NCBI GenBank assembly: GCA_913020045.1
Contig: CAJWBE010000016.1
Span: 1-64,000, forward strand
Length of the DNA stretch: 64,000 nucleotides
Direction: 5' to 3'
Source: an uncultured Oleiphilus sp.
GTDB taxonomy: Bacteria; Pseudomonadota; Gammaproteobacteria; Pseudomonadales; Oleiphilaceae
The notes beneath the pieces were generated by a model, which did not search any database, was not told where the DNA came from, and saw only the letters and a program-made list of their open reading frames with translations. How positions within the stretch are numbered: position 1 is the stretch's first letter; every line of letters starts with the position of its first letter. The position numbers and the translations under genes are program-made. This document shows, piece after piece, positions 15,215 through 24,666 of this stretch.

Positions 15215-17035
15215 TTAGTTTGGCACCACGCCAACCTTTCTTAGCGCATTGTGCAGGGCCGCCCAGCATGGTATTCCGTCACTGGATGCTGCAGTATGTT
15301 TAAAAACATCGGCTTCGCCGGGGCAGAAGGTCGTCAGTTTGTGGACTCTTCCTTCAACTCTGCGAACGTGCGATCTCACAGTTTGGATCCATTTTATGAA
15401 GCCATCTTGGGAATCCAAGGTAAACACTAAGCCCCGCAAGGCCTCTTCTTTCTCTTTTGCGCGGCCATTCGCTTCAAGAACCTTCTTCACTCGACGCTGT
15501 ATCTCAATAATATAGATGTTCTTACTGTTGATTCTAATCCGTATTACGAGCAATCCGCGCATTTTTGAGAGCTTATCTGGGTCTAAAAATGGCCACCTTC
15601 TAGTGCTTGTTGGGATTGGCGCGCCTTGAAATGTATCATCATCAGCGTAATGGCTAAGAGCCATAAGTTGAGGCTCATCATTCTCATGAAAACCTTTACT
15701 TGATGTGTACCATTCGACCCTTGTGACATCTTTGTAAGTCTTTTTTAAATGAAGCGCCGCATTCCATATATCTCGAAGGGCACCTTCTGATTCCATTTCA
15801 GGTTGTGTTATTTCAGGGGTATGAATCGATGCCTGATCAATCCCTTTGCCGCTCCCGCATGGATCACCAGAAGAAAAGGTATCACCATCCCCCGACTCGC
15901 CAGAGGCACCTGCTTTGTCCTTTGCTTGATCGTCGCGTAAGCTTTTGACCTGCCTACGAGTACCAAGAATAATAATTTCTGAATCTTCTAGCTCAAGTGT
16001 TGCAGAGCCATGATCTGGTGATTCATGAGCTGTAAGGTCAATAATTTCCGGGCGTTGGTTTGGTCGTCTTACCGGGATCCCAGTCCAAGCGCTCCCCTCT
16101 GCTTCTGGTCCAGCAGGGTTGGCAGCGTTGCTTCGGTTTTCACGAAGTCTTTCGATTTCGGTGCCGCCGGGTTCGCTAAGCCCAATAATCTGAAGGCCAA
16201 GAAACGATTTTCCGCCGTTGAATGGTATACCACGCACCAAAAGCTTCGCAGCCCCTAGAAACCAAGGCCCGATTTTTGGAAAGGCTGGGATCTGACGACC
16301 GTCCTGATACTGAACCTCAATTTCGCTATAGATAAGTTTGACGATTTTTTGTGTGTAGGCGTCATACTTGAGATGAGCTAAAAATATGGTATCTCCGTTG
16401 TAAAAGCCTTTTTTTAGGTTCACTTTCCACTTGCCAGGTTCTTCAGGTTGATCGACAGGATCGAAGAATGCGCTCGGAATCCCGTCAGGCACTCCCCATT
16501 GATGCGTGGTCAAGTACCGCCTAAGCTTCCCAGATCGACCGTAATTTCTAGTGAAGTATTCAAGTGTTGGGATCAGCAAGACTCCACCGGCGCTTAGCTT
16601 AAAACCAATCATCCAGTTTTTATCTCTATTGAACTGCAGTGGGTGTATCGATTGCGGGTAAGGCGGGCTAAAGCGTTTGTGAGCAGCACTATGGAAAGAG
16701 GTAAACCAAAAGGCTCCTCTTTCATGAAGAACATTAAATTCTTGCTCTTTGAATTCTGCCCGGGATATTACGCGGTTATTTTTACAGACGCTGCCAATGC
16801 GGAGTTGCCCTAGGTGTTCTACGGCGACATCTCGGTATTCTACGGTGTCCGAAAATTCGTTATCGCTAACTTGAGCTCTAACCGCGATCTTCGCCAAGGG
16901 CTGGTGCTGGTCATTTTTATTCTTGAGAATTCCACAGTACCACCAGACTAATAAAGTCTTGTCGCCGCATTTTAGAGCATCGATTCTGGGCGTTGCATTT
17001 ATGCGCCGAAAGACACAATCCAGCGTTATCGGCAT
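15215..17035 (-). CDS. TnsE-like transposition protein of a Tn7-like element
   Basis: 606 aa, with an AGGAGGAGG ribosome binding site before the start. N-terminal beta-rich domain about 1-250; KLLVRGIPFNGGKSFLGLQI...GLSEPGG about 270-310 resembles the conserved core of TnsE proteins; a disordered Ser/Gly/Asp/Glu linker about 320-425; then a C-terminal domain (GLLVIRIRINSKNIYIIEIQ, later FKHTAASSDGIPCWAALHNA). TnsE is a target selector of Tn7-type elements, directing insertion to replicating DNA. The gene starts about 110 bp inside a transposon end located in comM. None of the partner genes tnsA, B, C or D is present in the window, so it is an orphan. Family call is moderate. Confidence 0.58.
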   Translation of the reverse strand: MPITLDCVFRRINATPRIDALKCGDKTLLVWWYCGILKNKNDQHQPLAKIAVRAQVSDNEFSDTVEYRDVAVEHLGQLRIGSVCKNNRVISRAEFKEQEFNVLHERGAFWFTSFHSAAHKRFSPPYPQSIHPLQFNRDKNWMIGFKLSAGGVLLIPTLEYFTRNYGRSGKLRRYLTTHQWGVPDGIPSAFFDPVDQPEEPGKWKVNLKKGFYNGDTIFLAHLKYDAYTQKIVKLIYSEIEVQYQDGRQIPAFPKIGPWFLGAAKLLVRGIPFNGGKSFLGLQIIGLSEPGGTEIERLRENRSNAANPAGPEAEGSAWTGIPVRRPNQRPEIIDLTAHESPDHGSATLELEDSEIIILGTRRQVKSLRDDQAKDKAGASGESGDGDTFSSGDPCGSGKGIDQASIHTPEITQPEMESEGALRDIWNAALHLKKTYKDVTRVEWYTSSKGFHENDEPQLMALSHYADDDTFQGAPIPTSTRRWPFLDPDKLSKMRGLLVIRIRINSKNIYIIEIQRRVKKVLEANGRAKEKEEALRGLVFTLDSQDGFIKWIQTVRSHVRRVEGRVHKLTTFCPGEADVFKHTAASSDGIPCWAALHNALRKVGVVPN

Positions 17036-17098
17036 ATGGCCTCCTCCTCCTTAAAAGCCGAATAGCTCATTTCTATTCAGTTACCTAAGTTGGAAAGA

Positions 17099-17152
17099 TT
17101 ATATCGCAACTATTTCTTTAATGTCGCGGCTATTTATTTATATGACATCCGC
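17099..17152. mobile_element. Right end of a Tn7-like transposon with predicted target duplication in comM
   Basis: Reading out of comM on the minus strand, the element starts TGTCATATAAATAAATAG at 17147. Two tandem ~20-bp repeats follow (plus-strand 17119-17139 and 17099-17119; shared core TATTT[A/C]TTT with a GTCGC/ATCGC block), as expected for TnsB binding sites. The five bases after the end, TCCGC at 17148-17152, are the predicted target duplication and lie at the GGCGG of the conserved ComM segment. A Tn7-like end with 5'-TGT and a 5-bp duplication fits; the second end is not in the window. Confidence 0.65.
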
Positions 17153-17993
17153 CACCGATTAACGCGACCGGCGAAGCTGAATGATGTGGCGATCGATACG
17201 GCCGCTCGTAATAACGCGCATGATCCAATTGCCCCGCTACCGAGTAAACGGACGCCACTTCGAGCGCTTCGTCGCCAGTCAAGGGAGGAAGTATTCCGGT
17301 AAGACGCGAAGCAAGCATGCTTTTGCCTGTTCCCGGAGGCCCATATAACAAAAGATTCAAGCCGCCAGCAGCCGCTATTTCCAGTGCTCGCCGCGCCAAA
17401 CGTTGTCCTTTGATATCCGCCATGTCTGGCGCGTCTATCAACACATCATCAACAGGCTTTCTACTCTTACGCTCATCGAGACACCCACTTCGTAAGCGCT
17501 CACATACTTGCAATATATTGTCAGCACTAATTATCGGTAGATCATCTACCAAACTCGCCTCTTCCGTATTTCCAGATGCTAAACAAAGCTTTCTGGCATT
17601 TTCACGGCATGCCGCAGCACTCGGCAACACGCCAGTGACGGCTCGCAGAGCACCCGTCAGCGCCAACTCGCCAATAAACTCATATTGGGTTAGCGATAAA
17701 CCATCTAGCTGCGCTGTCGCAGACAAAATGCCCACCGCGATCGCCAGATCATAACGCCCACCCTGTTTTGGTAAATCAGCTGGAGCAAGGTTAATTGTGA
17801 CGCGCCGAGCTGGAAACTCAAACCCAGCATTTAGAAGAGCACTGCGCACGCGCTCGCGACTTTCACGGACAGAAGCCTCAGGCATGCCGACAATACTTAA
17901 AGAAGGTAGACCGTTAGAAATATGCGTTTCAACGGTAACAAGTGGAGCGCTAACCCCAAGCTGGGCGCGGGTAAATACTGTAGATACTGACAT
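17130..17993 (-). pseudogene. comM: comM (YifB-type Mg-chelatase-like AAA+ ATPase), 3' half missing
   Basis: ComM is a helicase that helps integrate DNA during natural transformation. The fragment covers about 287 of roughly 500 residues: N-terminal domain (AQLGVSAPLVTVETHISNGL), Walker A (LLLYGPPGTGKS) and RPYRSPHHSASPVALIGGG. At that point the sequence leaves the family and ends seven codons inside a transposon end (stop at 17130). Walker B and the C-terminal domain are missing. The ATG at 17993 has AAGGA 7 bases upstream; a TTG at 18014 is the alternative. comM is a known insertion site for AbaR/Tn6022-type Tn7-like islands. True comM sequence ends at 17148. Confidence 0.9.
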
Positions 17994-18178
17994 TACAATC
18001 CTTGTAGTGGTCAATAGTGAGCGGTCAATAATGAGTGTTCAAACGATAGTCGCGCTTCATCGCGACATTAGATCATCGGGATCAACGCCTCGATAGTTAC
18101 GCCAAACAAACGGCGCACCAGTTAAAGGCGACCGCACCATCCTAACGCGCCGCCTTCATCCTGAAGTGCGGCATTAGA

Positions 18179-18433
18179 TTAATTAAACGCGATTCGTTGT
18201 TCTAATTCTGCGAAATCTTTCTCAAGCTGTTCTAACTTCTCTCTCGTTCTAATCAAAACCGCTTGCTGTGCATCAAACTCATCTCGACTAACGAGATCTA
18301 GCTTATTAAGCACACCAGCAATGGCTAGCTTTAAATTGCCTGACATTTCTTCTTGGGCCGACCGGGTTGCCTCTGGCAACACCTGACTGACCTGCTCTTG
18401 AATAACACTGAACAACTCTTGTGGACTTAACAA
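18179..18433 (-). CDS. ubiK: UbiK: ubiquinone biosynthesis accessory factor
   Basis: 84 aa from a TTG at 18433 with GGGAG six bases upstream, giving the usual LSPQELFSVIQEQVSQVLP N-terminus. Amphipathic N-terminal helix and a C-terminal coiled coil (REKLEQLEKDFAELEQRI) are characteristic of the UbiK/YqiC family, which supports the aerobic ubiquinone assembly complex. Upstream of comM on the same strand, a common pairing. Longer start at 18454 (TTG) is possible. Confidence 0.85.
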   Translation of the reverse strand: MLSPQELFSVIQEQVSQVLPEATRSAQEEMSGNLKLAIAGVLNKLDLVSRDEFDAQQAVLIRTREKLEQLEKDFAELEQRIAFN

Positions 18434-18586
18434 CGCATGCTCCCAATAACACAACTAAACAAAAAAATGCTCAAGAACAGACTACCTCAAGGCCTTCGAA
18501 GCTTCCATCCATTTCTTTAACTCCAGGCCATCCAGATATTCATAAACTCCGGCAAAGGGCGGTATTCAAGACTAAACCAAGCCACA

Positions 18587-18623
18587 TGCGCACCAATTTA
18601 ATGCGTGCGCACAACAATGGTGC
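18587..18623 (+). promoter_or_regulatory. NtrC-like binding sites upstream of glnK
   Basis: GCACAACAATGGTGC at 18609-18623 fits the NtrC pattern GCAC(Y)-N5-GGTGC except for one base, and an adjacent TGCGCACCA...TGCGTGCGCA dyad at 18587-18611 may be a second site. They lie about 80-115 bp upstream of the sigma-54 promoter, the usual enhancer distance. The 370-bp gap between ubiK and glnK shows no gene. Confidence 0.55.
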
Positions 18624-18699
18624 TCCAAAACTTAGCATACTTCCTGTAACCGCGCTCTATTTCACCCTACACCTTTGTTTTTATTGCTAATTATTTTAA

Positions 18700-18715
18700 T
18701 GGCACGGCGTCTGCT
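18700..18715 (+). promoter_or_regulatory. Sigma-54 promoter of glnK-amtB
   Basis: TGGCACGGCGTCTGCT: the -24 TGGCAC and -12 (C)TGCT elements have exact GG-N10-GC spacing; one mismatch from TTGCT. Position about 90 bp before the glnK start. Together with the NtrC-like sites it indicates induction under nitrogen limitation. Confidence 0.8.
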
Positions 18716-18796
18716 TTAACCCCCTCACTATTGCAGTACTGAGCATCGTATTGCACCAGAATAATTTTTTTTCATCTCATCAGGCGGCATACGTAG

Positions 18797-19144
<348 letters not shown>

Positions 19145-19193
19145 TTAACCTTTTTTCTTTTTAATTTCATAAAGCCTAGATCGGAGGGCAATC

Positions 19194-20480
19194 ATGGAAA
19201 ACATGATGAATAATATTTATGAACTGCAATATGCCATGGACACCTTTTACTTTTTGGTGTGTGGCGCATTGGTAATGTGGATGGCTGCGGGTTTCGCAAT
19301 GCTAGAAGCAGGTCTGGTTCGATCAAAAAACACGACAGAAATCCTAACCAAAAACGTTGCGCTATTTGCAATTGCTTGCACCATGTACTTGGTTTGCGGC
19401 TACCAAATCATGTACGGCGGCGGTTATTTCTTGTCAGGTACTGACTCAGTTGCAGGTATGACTGATGAAGCGGTTGCAGGCGTTCTAGCTGGCGCGAAAG
19501 CGTTCAACGAAGGCGCAGACGATGCAGGACTTCAGTATTCTGGCGCTTCTGACTTCTTCTTCCAGGTCGTATTCGTTGCCACCGCAATGTCTATCGTTTC
19601 TGGTGCAGTTGCTGAGCGTATGAAGCTTTGGGCTTTCCTTATATTTGCGGTTGTGATGACTGGTTTCATCTACCCAATGGAAGGCGCATGGACTTGGGGC
19701 GGAGCTTCTGTATTTGGTTTGTTCGAACTAAACTACAGTGACTACGCAGGTTCAGGTATCGTTCACATGGCCGGTGCTGCTGCAGCATTAGCGGGTGTCA
19801 TCATGCTTGGCGCACGTAAAGGAAAATACGGTCCTAATGGTGAAGTACAAGCGATCCCTGGCGCGAATTTACCACTGGCTACATTGGGTACATTCATTCT
19901 TTGGATGGGCTGGTTCGGTTTCAACGGCGGTTCAACATTACAGCTTTCAGGTATCGGTGTTGCGAACGAAGTAGCGTCTGTATTCTTGAACACTAACGCA
20001 GCGGCTTCTGGTGGTCTAATTGCAGCACTTATCGTTGCTCGCATCTTGTTTGGTAAAGCGGATCTTACAATGGCCCTTAACGGCGCATTGGCCGGTCTAG
20101 TAGCTATCACAGCTGAGCCTGCTGATCCATCACCTCTTCTAGCGACCATCATTGGCGCAATTGGCGGCATCATCGTTGTGTTCTCAATCGTAACGCTAGA
20201 CAAACTGAAACTGGATGATCCAGTCGGTGCGATCTCTGTACACGGTGTAGTTGGTCTTTGGGGTGTCTTCGCGGTACTTCTATCTGACGCAGATGCAACA
20301 TTCGGCGGTCAGCTAGTTGGCGCACTCACCATCTTTGTTTGGGTCTTCGTTACTAGCTTAATCGTTTGGGGCATTATCAAAGCGGTTATGGGTATTCGAG
20401 TCACTGAAGAAGAAGAGTACGAAGGTGTTGATATCTCTGAGTGTGGAATGGAAGCATACCCTGAGTTCACCAAAGACTAG
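19194..20480 (+). CDS. amtB: Ammonium transporter AmtB
   Basis: 428 aa, GGAGGG ribosome binding site. Inner-membrane channel with about 11 helices. Conserved features: AGFAMLEAGLVRSKN, the pore histidines in GIVHMAGAAAALAG and SVHGVVGLWG, and GWFGFNGGS. The C-terminal tail is acidic (EEEEYEGVDISECGMEAYP), where GlnK docks. No cleavable signal peptide is obvious. Co-transcribed with glnK. Confidence 0.95.
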   Translation: MENMMNNIYELQYAMDTFYFLVCGALVMWMAAGFAMLEAGLVRSKNTTEILTKNVALFAIACTMYLVCGYQIMYGGGYFLSGTDSVAGMTDEAVAGVLAGAKAFNEGADDAGLQYSGASDFFFQVVFVATAMSIVSGAVAERMKLWAFLIFAVVMTGFIYPMEGAWTWGGASVFGLFELNYSDYAGSGIVHMAGAAAALAGVIMLGARKGKYGPNGEVQAIPGANLPLATLGTFILWMGWFGFNGGSTLQLSGIGVANEVASVFLNTNAAASGGLIAALIVARILFGKADLTMALNGALAGLVAITAEPADPSPLLATIIGAIGGIIVVFSIVTLDKLKLDDPVGAISVHGVVGLWGVFAVLLSDADATFGGQLVGALTIFVWVFVTSLIVWGIIKAVMGIRVTEEEEYEGVDISECGMEAYPEFTKD

Positions 20481-20494
20481 TCTTTGACTAAAAC

Positions 20495-20570
20495 AGACCG
20501 GAAACCAGTTCCGGTCTTACTCTCCGCTAACGCAGAGTAAGAAAAAAGCGCTCATATGAGCGCTTTTTTT
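20495..20570 (+). terminator. Tandem terminators after amtB
   Basis: Two hairpins: AGACCGGAA-ACCAG-TTCCGGTCT (20495-20517), then AAAAAAGCGCTCATATGAGCGCTTTTTTT (20542-20570) written as stem GCGCTCATATGAGCGC flanked by A- and T-tracts. The second is a strong, bidirectional Rho-independent terminator. Confidence 0.85.
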
Positions 20571-20638
20571 ATGTCTAAAACAAACTGATTACGCGCTGGG
20601 CATTCAGTAATACGTCAGCGCAATCAAATAAGAAATAG

Positions 20639-20667
20639 AAAAGGGAGCCGCAATGGCTCCCTTTTTT
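20639..20667 (-). terminator. Terminator of speE
   Basis: GGGAGCC-GCAAT-GGCTCCC flanked by an A-tract and T-tract; on the minus strand it lies 20 bp after the speE stop. Confidence 0.85.
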
Positions 20668-20686
20668 CATTCCCCAAAATACAAAA

Positions 20687-21538
20687 CTAAAGCGTCTTCA
20701 TAAATTCCGGTATTGCTAACGCGCCTTGGTGAATACCGTCGTTATAGTAGAGGGTCGAGAATGTCTTGGCAGTGACGGCCGACTGACGGTAGTCACTCAC
20801 ACTACCTGCCTTGCGCCCAATGGTGGCGCTCCACCAGCCCGTCGGATAAACAGGCTGAGGAAATGGCATCGTATGCGCATCAGAAAAGCCCGCTGTTTTT
20901 AAATCTTGCTGTACGTTTTTGATAATCGTTTGCGCGTGCAGTAAAGGCGACTCAGACTGCTGAACGAGCACCCCGCCCTCGCCTAAGACACGATAGCAGT
21001 CCCGATAGAAATCGACCGCAAACAAACCCTCAGCGGGCCCGACAGGGTCTGTCGAATCAATAATGACAACATCTACTGAGCCCGCTTCCGCATTTTTCAT
21101 CCAAGCAATGCCGTCATCAAACATCAGTGTTGCGCGCGGGTCTTCATTTTTATCGCATAGCTCAGGAAAGTATTGCTCAGACAAGCGCGTTACTCGCTCA
21201 TCAATATCAACCTGCAACACACTCTCTACACAATCATGCTTCAGCACTTCTTTTAGTGTCCCGCAATCACCGCCACCAATAATCACGACATTTTTCGGGT
21301 TGCTGTGTGTGAATAGCGCTGGATGAGACATCATTTCGTGGTACAGAAAATTATCTCGCTGCGTCAACATGACACAGCCATCAATGACCATTAGATTGCC
21401 AAAGGTTTCCGTTTCGTAAATGTCGAGGGTTTGGTATTCACTCCGCTCGTTATGCAGGTGTTTTTTTATCTGCAAAGAGAACGCAGTGCCCTCATTCTGG
21501 AAGATTTCTGTAAACCACTCGCTTGGACTTAAACCCAT
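20687..21538 (-). CDS. speE: Spermidine synthase
   Basis: 283 aa from the ATG at 21538, chosen because GGAGG lies 8 bases upstream and MGLSPSEWFTEIFQ is a normal SpeE N-terminus. Transfers an aminopropyl group from decarboxylated SAM to putrescine. Motifs: VIIGGGDCGTLKEVLKH (SAM loop), DSTDPVGPAEGLF (substrate-binding Asp loop), and PTGWWSATIG near the end. Divergent from speA, which makes the agmatine precursor of putrescine, so the two form one polyamine locus. Confidence 0.93.
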   Translation of the reverse strand: MGLSPSEWFTEIFQNEGTAFSLQIKKHLHNERSEYQTLDIYETETFGNLMVIDGCVMLTQRDNFLYHEMMSHPALFTHSNPKNVVIIGGGDCGTLKEVLKHDCVESVLQVDIDERVTRLSEQYFPELCDKNEDPRATLMFDDGIAWMKNAEAGSVDVVIIDSTDPVGPAEGLFAVDFYRDCYRVLGEGGVLVQQSESPLLHAQTIIKNVQQDLKTAGFSDAHTMPFPQPVYPTGWWSATIGRKAGSVSDYRQSAVTAKTFSTLYYNDGIHQGALAIPEFMKTL

Positions 21539-21655
21539 CTCATCGCCTCCGATATCGACTTTCATTATGCTGCCGCATTTTAGTTGCGTGGCCAACAATA
21601 TGCAGCTATTTTGTCAGCCTTTCTATTCATTGGTGTTTACGCGAGAAATTCGACT

Positions 21656-23551
21656 ATGGGTCATGGATCAAACGCCTTGCCTTACAGTATTAATAAGTGG
21701 GGTCAGGACTACTTTTCTATCAATGAAAAGGGCCAACTACAGTTCAGCGTTCCTGAGGCTAACTCGCCACCCGTGGCATTGTCTGACATTGCTAAAACAT
21801 TAAACGGTGAAGGACTTCGATTACCAGCGTTGGTGCGCTTTAAAGCGATCCTCCATCACCGCGTTAATTCACTCGTCAGCGCCTTCAATCAGTCTATTGA
21901 TGCTCAGCAATACCGAGGCGACTACCAAATTGTATACCCTATCAAGGTCAACCAGCAGCGCCGCGTTATTGAAGAAATAGCCTCGACTGAACCGGCGCGC
22001 AAGCAAAATCAAGTCGGCCTCGAAGCCGGCAGTAAACCTGAACTTCTCGCAGTGCTTGCCTTAGCCCAAAAACCGGGCACTACCATCGTTTGTAATGGAT
22101 ACAAAGACCGCGCCTACATTCACCTTGCATTGCTGGGTCAAAAACTAGGCTACCTTGTCCATATCGTGATAGAAAAACCCAGCGAGCTAGCGTTAATCAT
22201 TGAGGTGGCAAACGAACTGGACCTTGTCCCCTCCATCGGGTTGCGAGCTCGACTCAACTCAATTGGCAAAGGGAACTGGCAAAACACCGGCGGTGAGAAA
22301 TCAAAGTTTGGCCTCTCTGCCGAACAAATACTAGAAACACTTACCTACCTTAAAACCCACAATCGTTTAGATTCTCTACGCCTTCTTCATTTCCACCTAG
22401 GCTCACAAATAGCCAATATTCGAGACATTCAAACCGGCCTGAATGAATGCGCACGTATCTATACACAACTACGAGAACTCGGCGCCCCAATAGACTATGT
22501 CGATATTGGCGGTGGCTTGGGCGTCGATTATGATGGCACGGAATCACGCAACCTTTGCTCTATCAATTACAGCTTTACTGATTACGCTCAAACCGTGGTT
22601 CGGGTCTTTAAAGAGTGCTGTGACGAAAACTCTCTGCCTCACCCGAGTTTAATTAGTGAGTCAGGCCGGGCGATAACCGCGCATCATGCCGTACTCATTA
22701 CCGATATCGTCGAAAAAGAAGCCCCGCATGCTGAACCGCCTCAACAACCTGACCTAGATAACGCGAGCAGCGCAATCAAACACTTATGGTCAAACTACTC
22801 GGCCCTTCAATCAGCCAGTATGACACGGTCACTGATCGAGCTTTATCACGATGCGATGCATGCCATTGAAGATATCCATCAGCAATTTGAGCAAGGTTTG
22901 GCGAGTTTGAAAGAACAGGCGCATGCTGAAAAGATCTATACCGCTATTTGCCAAAAACTGGTTGGGCGCTTAGATGCAACGCACCGCGACCACCAAGAAA
23001 TCATCGACCAATTAAACGAAAAATTAGCCGAGAAACTCTTCGTCAATTTTTCCGTATTTCAGTCGATTCCGGATGTGTGGGGGATAGACCAAGTTTTCCC
23101 GATTACACCATTGGAAAACCTTAACCAAGACTTAACCCGTCGCGGTGTGGTGCAAGATATCACGTGTGACTCTGACGGCCGTATTGATCAGTATGTATCA
23201 AGTCATGGCTTAGAGTCGACGCTCAGGCTGCCGGAGTGCAAGCAAGAAAAAGAGCTTCTTGGGTTTTTCCTAGTCGGTGCATATCAAGAGATACTTGGAG
23301 ACATGCATAATTTGTTTGGTGACACTGACTCGGTGGATGTAGCGGTCGATACCGACGGCAATATTCAGTTAGAGCATGCTATTAGGGGGGATACGGTTGC
23401 CGACGTACTCAACTATGTCAATTTAGCACCTGAATATTTACTCGAAAAATACCAAGCGTTGCTAAAGACACGCGCTATCGAAGGAGAGAAGTTCGACCAA
23501 TTGGTACGCACCTTTGAAGAAGGCTTGGGCAGCTATACCTATCTAATGTGA
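21656..23551 (+). CDS. speA: Biosynthetic arginine decarboxylase
   Basis: 631 aa from the ATG at 21656 (MGHGSNALPYSINKWG); a longer frame opens at 21584 but runs into the speE leader. PLP-dependent, fold III: Lys in YPIKVNQQRRVIEEI binds PLP; HFHLGSQIANIRDIQTGL, DIGGGLGVDYDGT and SESGRAITAHHAV are family motifs; ends with the typical EEGLGSYTYLM. Converts arginine to agmatine, the first step to putrescine. The ribosome binding site is weak (GAGAAA). Confidence 0.94.
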   Translation: MGHGSNALPYSINKWGQDYFSINEKGQLQFSVPEANSPPVALSDIAKTLNGEGLRLPALVRFKAILHHRVNSLVSAFNQSIDAQQYRGDYQIVYPIKVNQQRRVIEEIASTEPARKQNQVGLEAGSKPELLAVLALAQKPGTTIVCNGYKDRAYIHLALLGQKLGYLVHIVIEKPSELALIIEVANELDLVPSIGLRARLNSIGKGNWQNTGGEKSKFGLSAEQILETLTYLKTHNRLDSLRLLHFHLGSQIANIRDIQTGLNECARIYTQLRELGAPIDYVDIGGGLGVDYDGTESRNLCSINYSFTDYAQTVVRVFKECCDENSLPHPSLISESGRAITAHHAVLITDIVEKEAPHAEPPQQPDLDNASSAIKHLWSNYSALQSASMTRSLIELYHDAMHAIEDIHQQFEQGLASLKEQAHAEKIYTAICQKLVGRLDATHRDHQEIIDQLNEKLAEKLFVNFSVFQSIPDVWGIDQVFPITPLENLNQDLTRRGVVQDITCDSDGRIDQYVSSHGLESTLRLPECKQEKELLGFFLVGAYQEILGDMHNLFGDTDSVDVAVDTDGNIQLEHAIRGDTVADVLNYVNLAPEYLLEKYQALLKTRAIEGEKFDQLVRTFEEGLGSYTYLM

Positions 23552-23580
23552 AGCTGCCCTTGCCAAGACTAGAACAGCGC

Positions 23581-24516
23581 CTAGTTGCTCGCAATGAAGT
23601 CTAGGATATCGCGCGCAGTACGCTGCGGTACTTCAATCATTGCCAAGTGGCCAATGTCTTCATATACCTTTTTTTGCGCGTTCGGTATTAAGCTCGCATA
23701 ACGATCAATATTTTTGACGTTAATGGCGCGATCCTGGTCACCCCAAACAAACAATACCGGTGCAGAAATGGATGCAAAGCCCTGCTGAAGGCCTGTGTCT
23801 AAATCAGCACGAATATCTTTGAAAATCTTACGATTAATTTCAATCCGCGCAACCGAGCGTTCGGCCTCCACTTTTTGAACTGGCCCTGGAATATAAGGTT
23901 TCTCGACCATGACAAAGTCAATGACACGACCAAACTCTTCAATCGTCGTCGCGATCAAAGGGTTCTCACCATCCTTGATTATGTCATCCATGACCGATGG
24001 GATATCGTGCACACCGGCTGGACTAATCAGCGTCGCGGTAATTACCTGCTCCGGGTAAGTCGCGGAATATAATGCGCTAATAGCGCCTCCCATTGAGTTA
24101 CCGACCAAATGAAAACGTGCGATCCCTAGTCCTGCAGCCGCCAACTTCACGAACTCGACTTGCTCAACAATGCTATAGGAACGAGACATATCTTGCTCAT
24201 TGTCACCATGGCCGAGTAAATCAAGCGCGACGAGATGGTACTGCGACCCCAAATGCTGAGCTAAGCGGATCCAATTCGTTTTATTCGCACTGAAGCCATG
24301 CAGCATGATAATGCTTTCCTGCCCCTCAACCCGCTCTGTCTCTATATACGCAAATTTATTTGGTCCGGCTAACCCAGTCTGAGACTTTAACCCTGCGCGG
24401 TCTTGCTCGAAAGCTATCGCCGCATCATATAGCTCGTAGCGATAATGGTCGCCGGCGAACACTCCGCCTAACCCGACAAGTACAATCACTATCGCGACCA
24501 CTAAAAACTTTTTCAT
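23581..24516 (-). CDS. Alpha/beta-fold hydrolase, membrane anchored
   Basis: 311 aa from the ATG at 24516 (MKKFLVVAIVIV), preceded by AAGGG. N-terminal hydrophobic segment about 2-20 acts as anchor or signal. Catalytic features: nucleophile elbow GNSMGGA, acid Asp in VWGDQDRAI, His in DIGHLAMIE; oxyanion HGFSANKTNW. Resembles lipase/esterase-like hydrolases; substrate unknown. Divergent from an AraC-type regulator, which may control it. Confidence 0.8.
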   Translation of the reverse strand: MKKFLVVAIVIVLVGLGGVFAGDHYRYELYDAAIAFEQDRAGLKSQTGLAGPNKFAYIETERVEGQESIIMLHGFSANKTNWIRLAQHLGSQYHLVALDLLGHGDNEQDMSRSYSIVEQVEFVKLAAAGLGIARFHLVGNSMGGAISALYSATYPEQVITATLISPAGVHDIPSVMDDIIKDGENPLIATTIEEFGRVIDFVMVEKPYIPGPVQKVEAERSVARIEINRKIFKDIRADLDTGLQQGFASISAPVLFVWGDQDRAINVKNIDRYASLIPNAQKKVYEDIGHLAMIEVPQRTARDILDFIASN

Positions 24517-24666
24517 ACTGGAATACCCTTCTGGTAAAGCTATTTCGTTGCCGTTAATCATAAAACAGCCGACGATATTTTTGGAGCCGCTAGGCTAAAT
24601 CATACTTTTCCAAAAAGGTATGCTAACCTTCGGGCTCGATTGATAATTACGGTCAAAGGTGTTGGC

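Noticed and set aside
18421-18690. Plus-strand ORF of 89 codons before glnK
   Set aside because: It lies over the ubiK start and the NtrC-like sites; composition is not protein-like.
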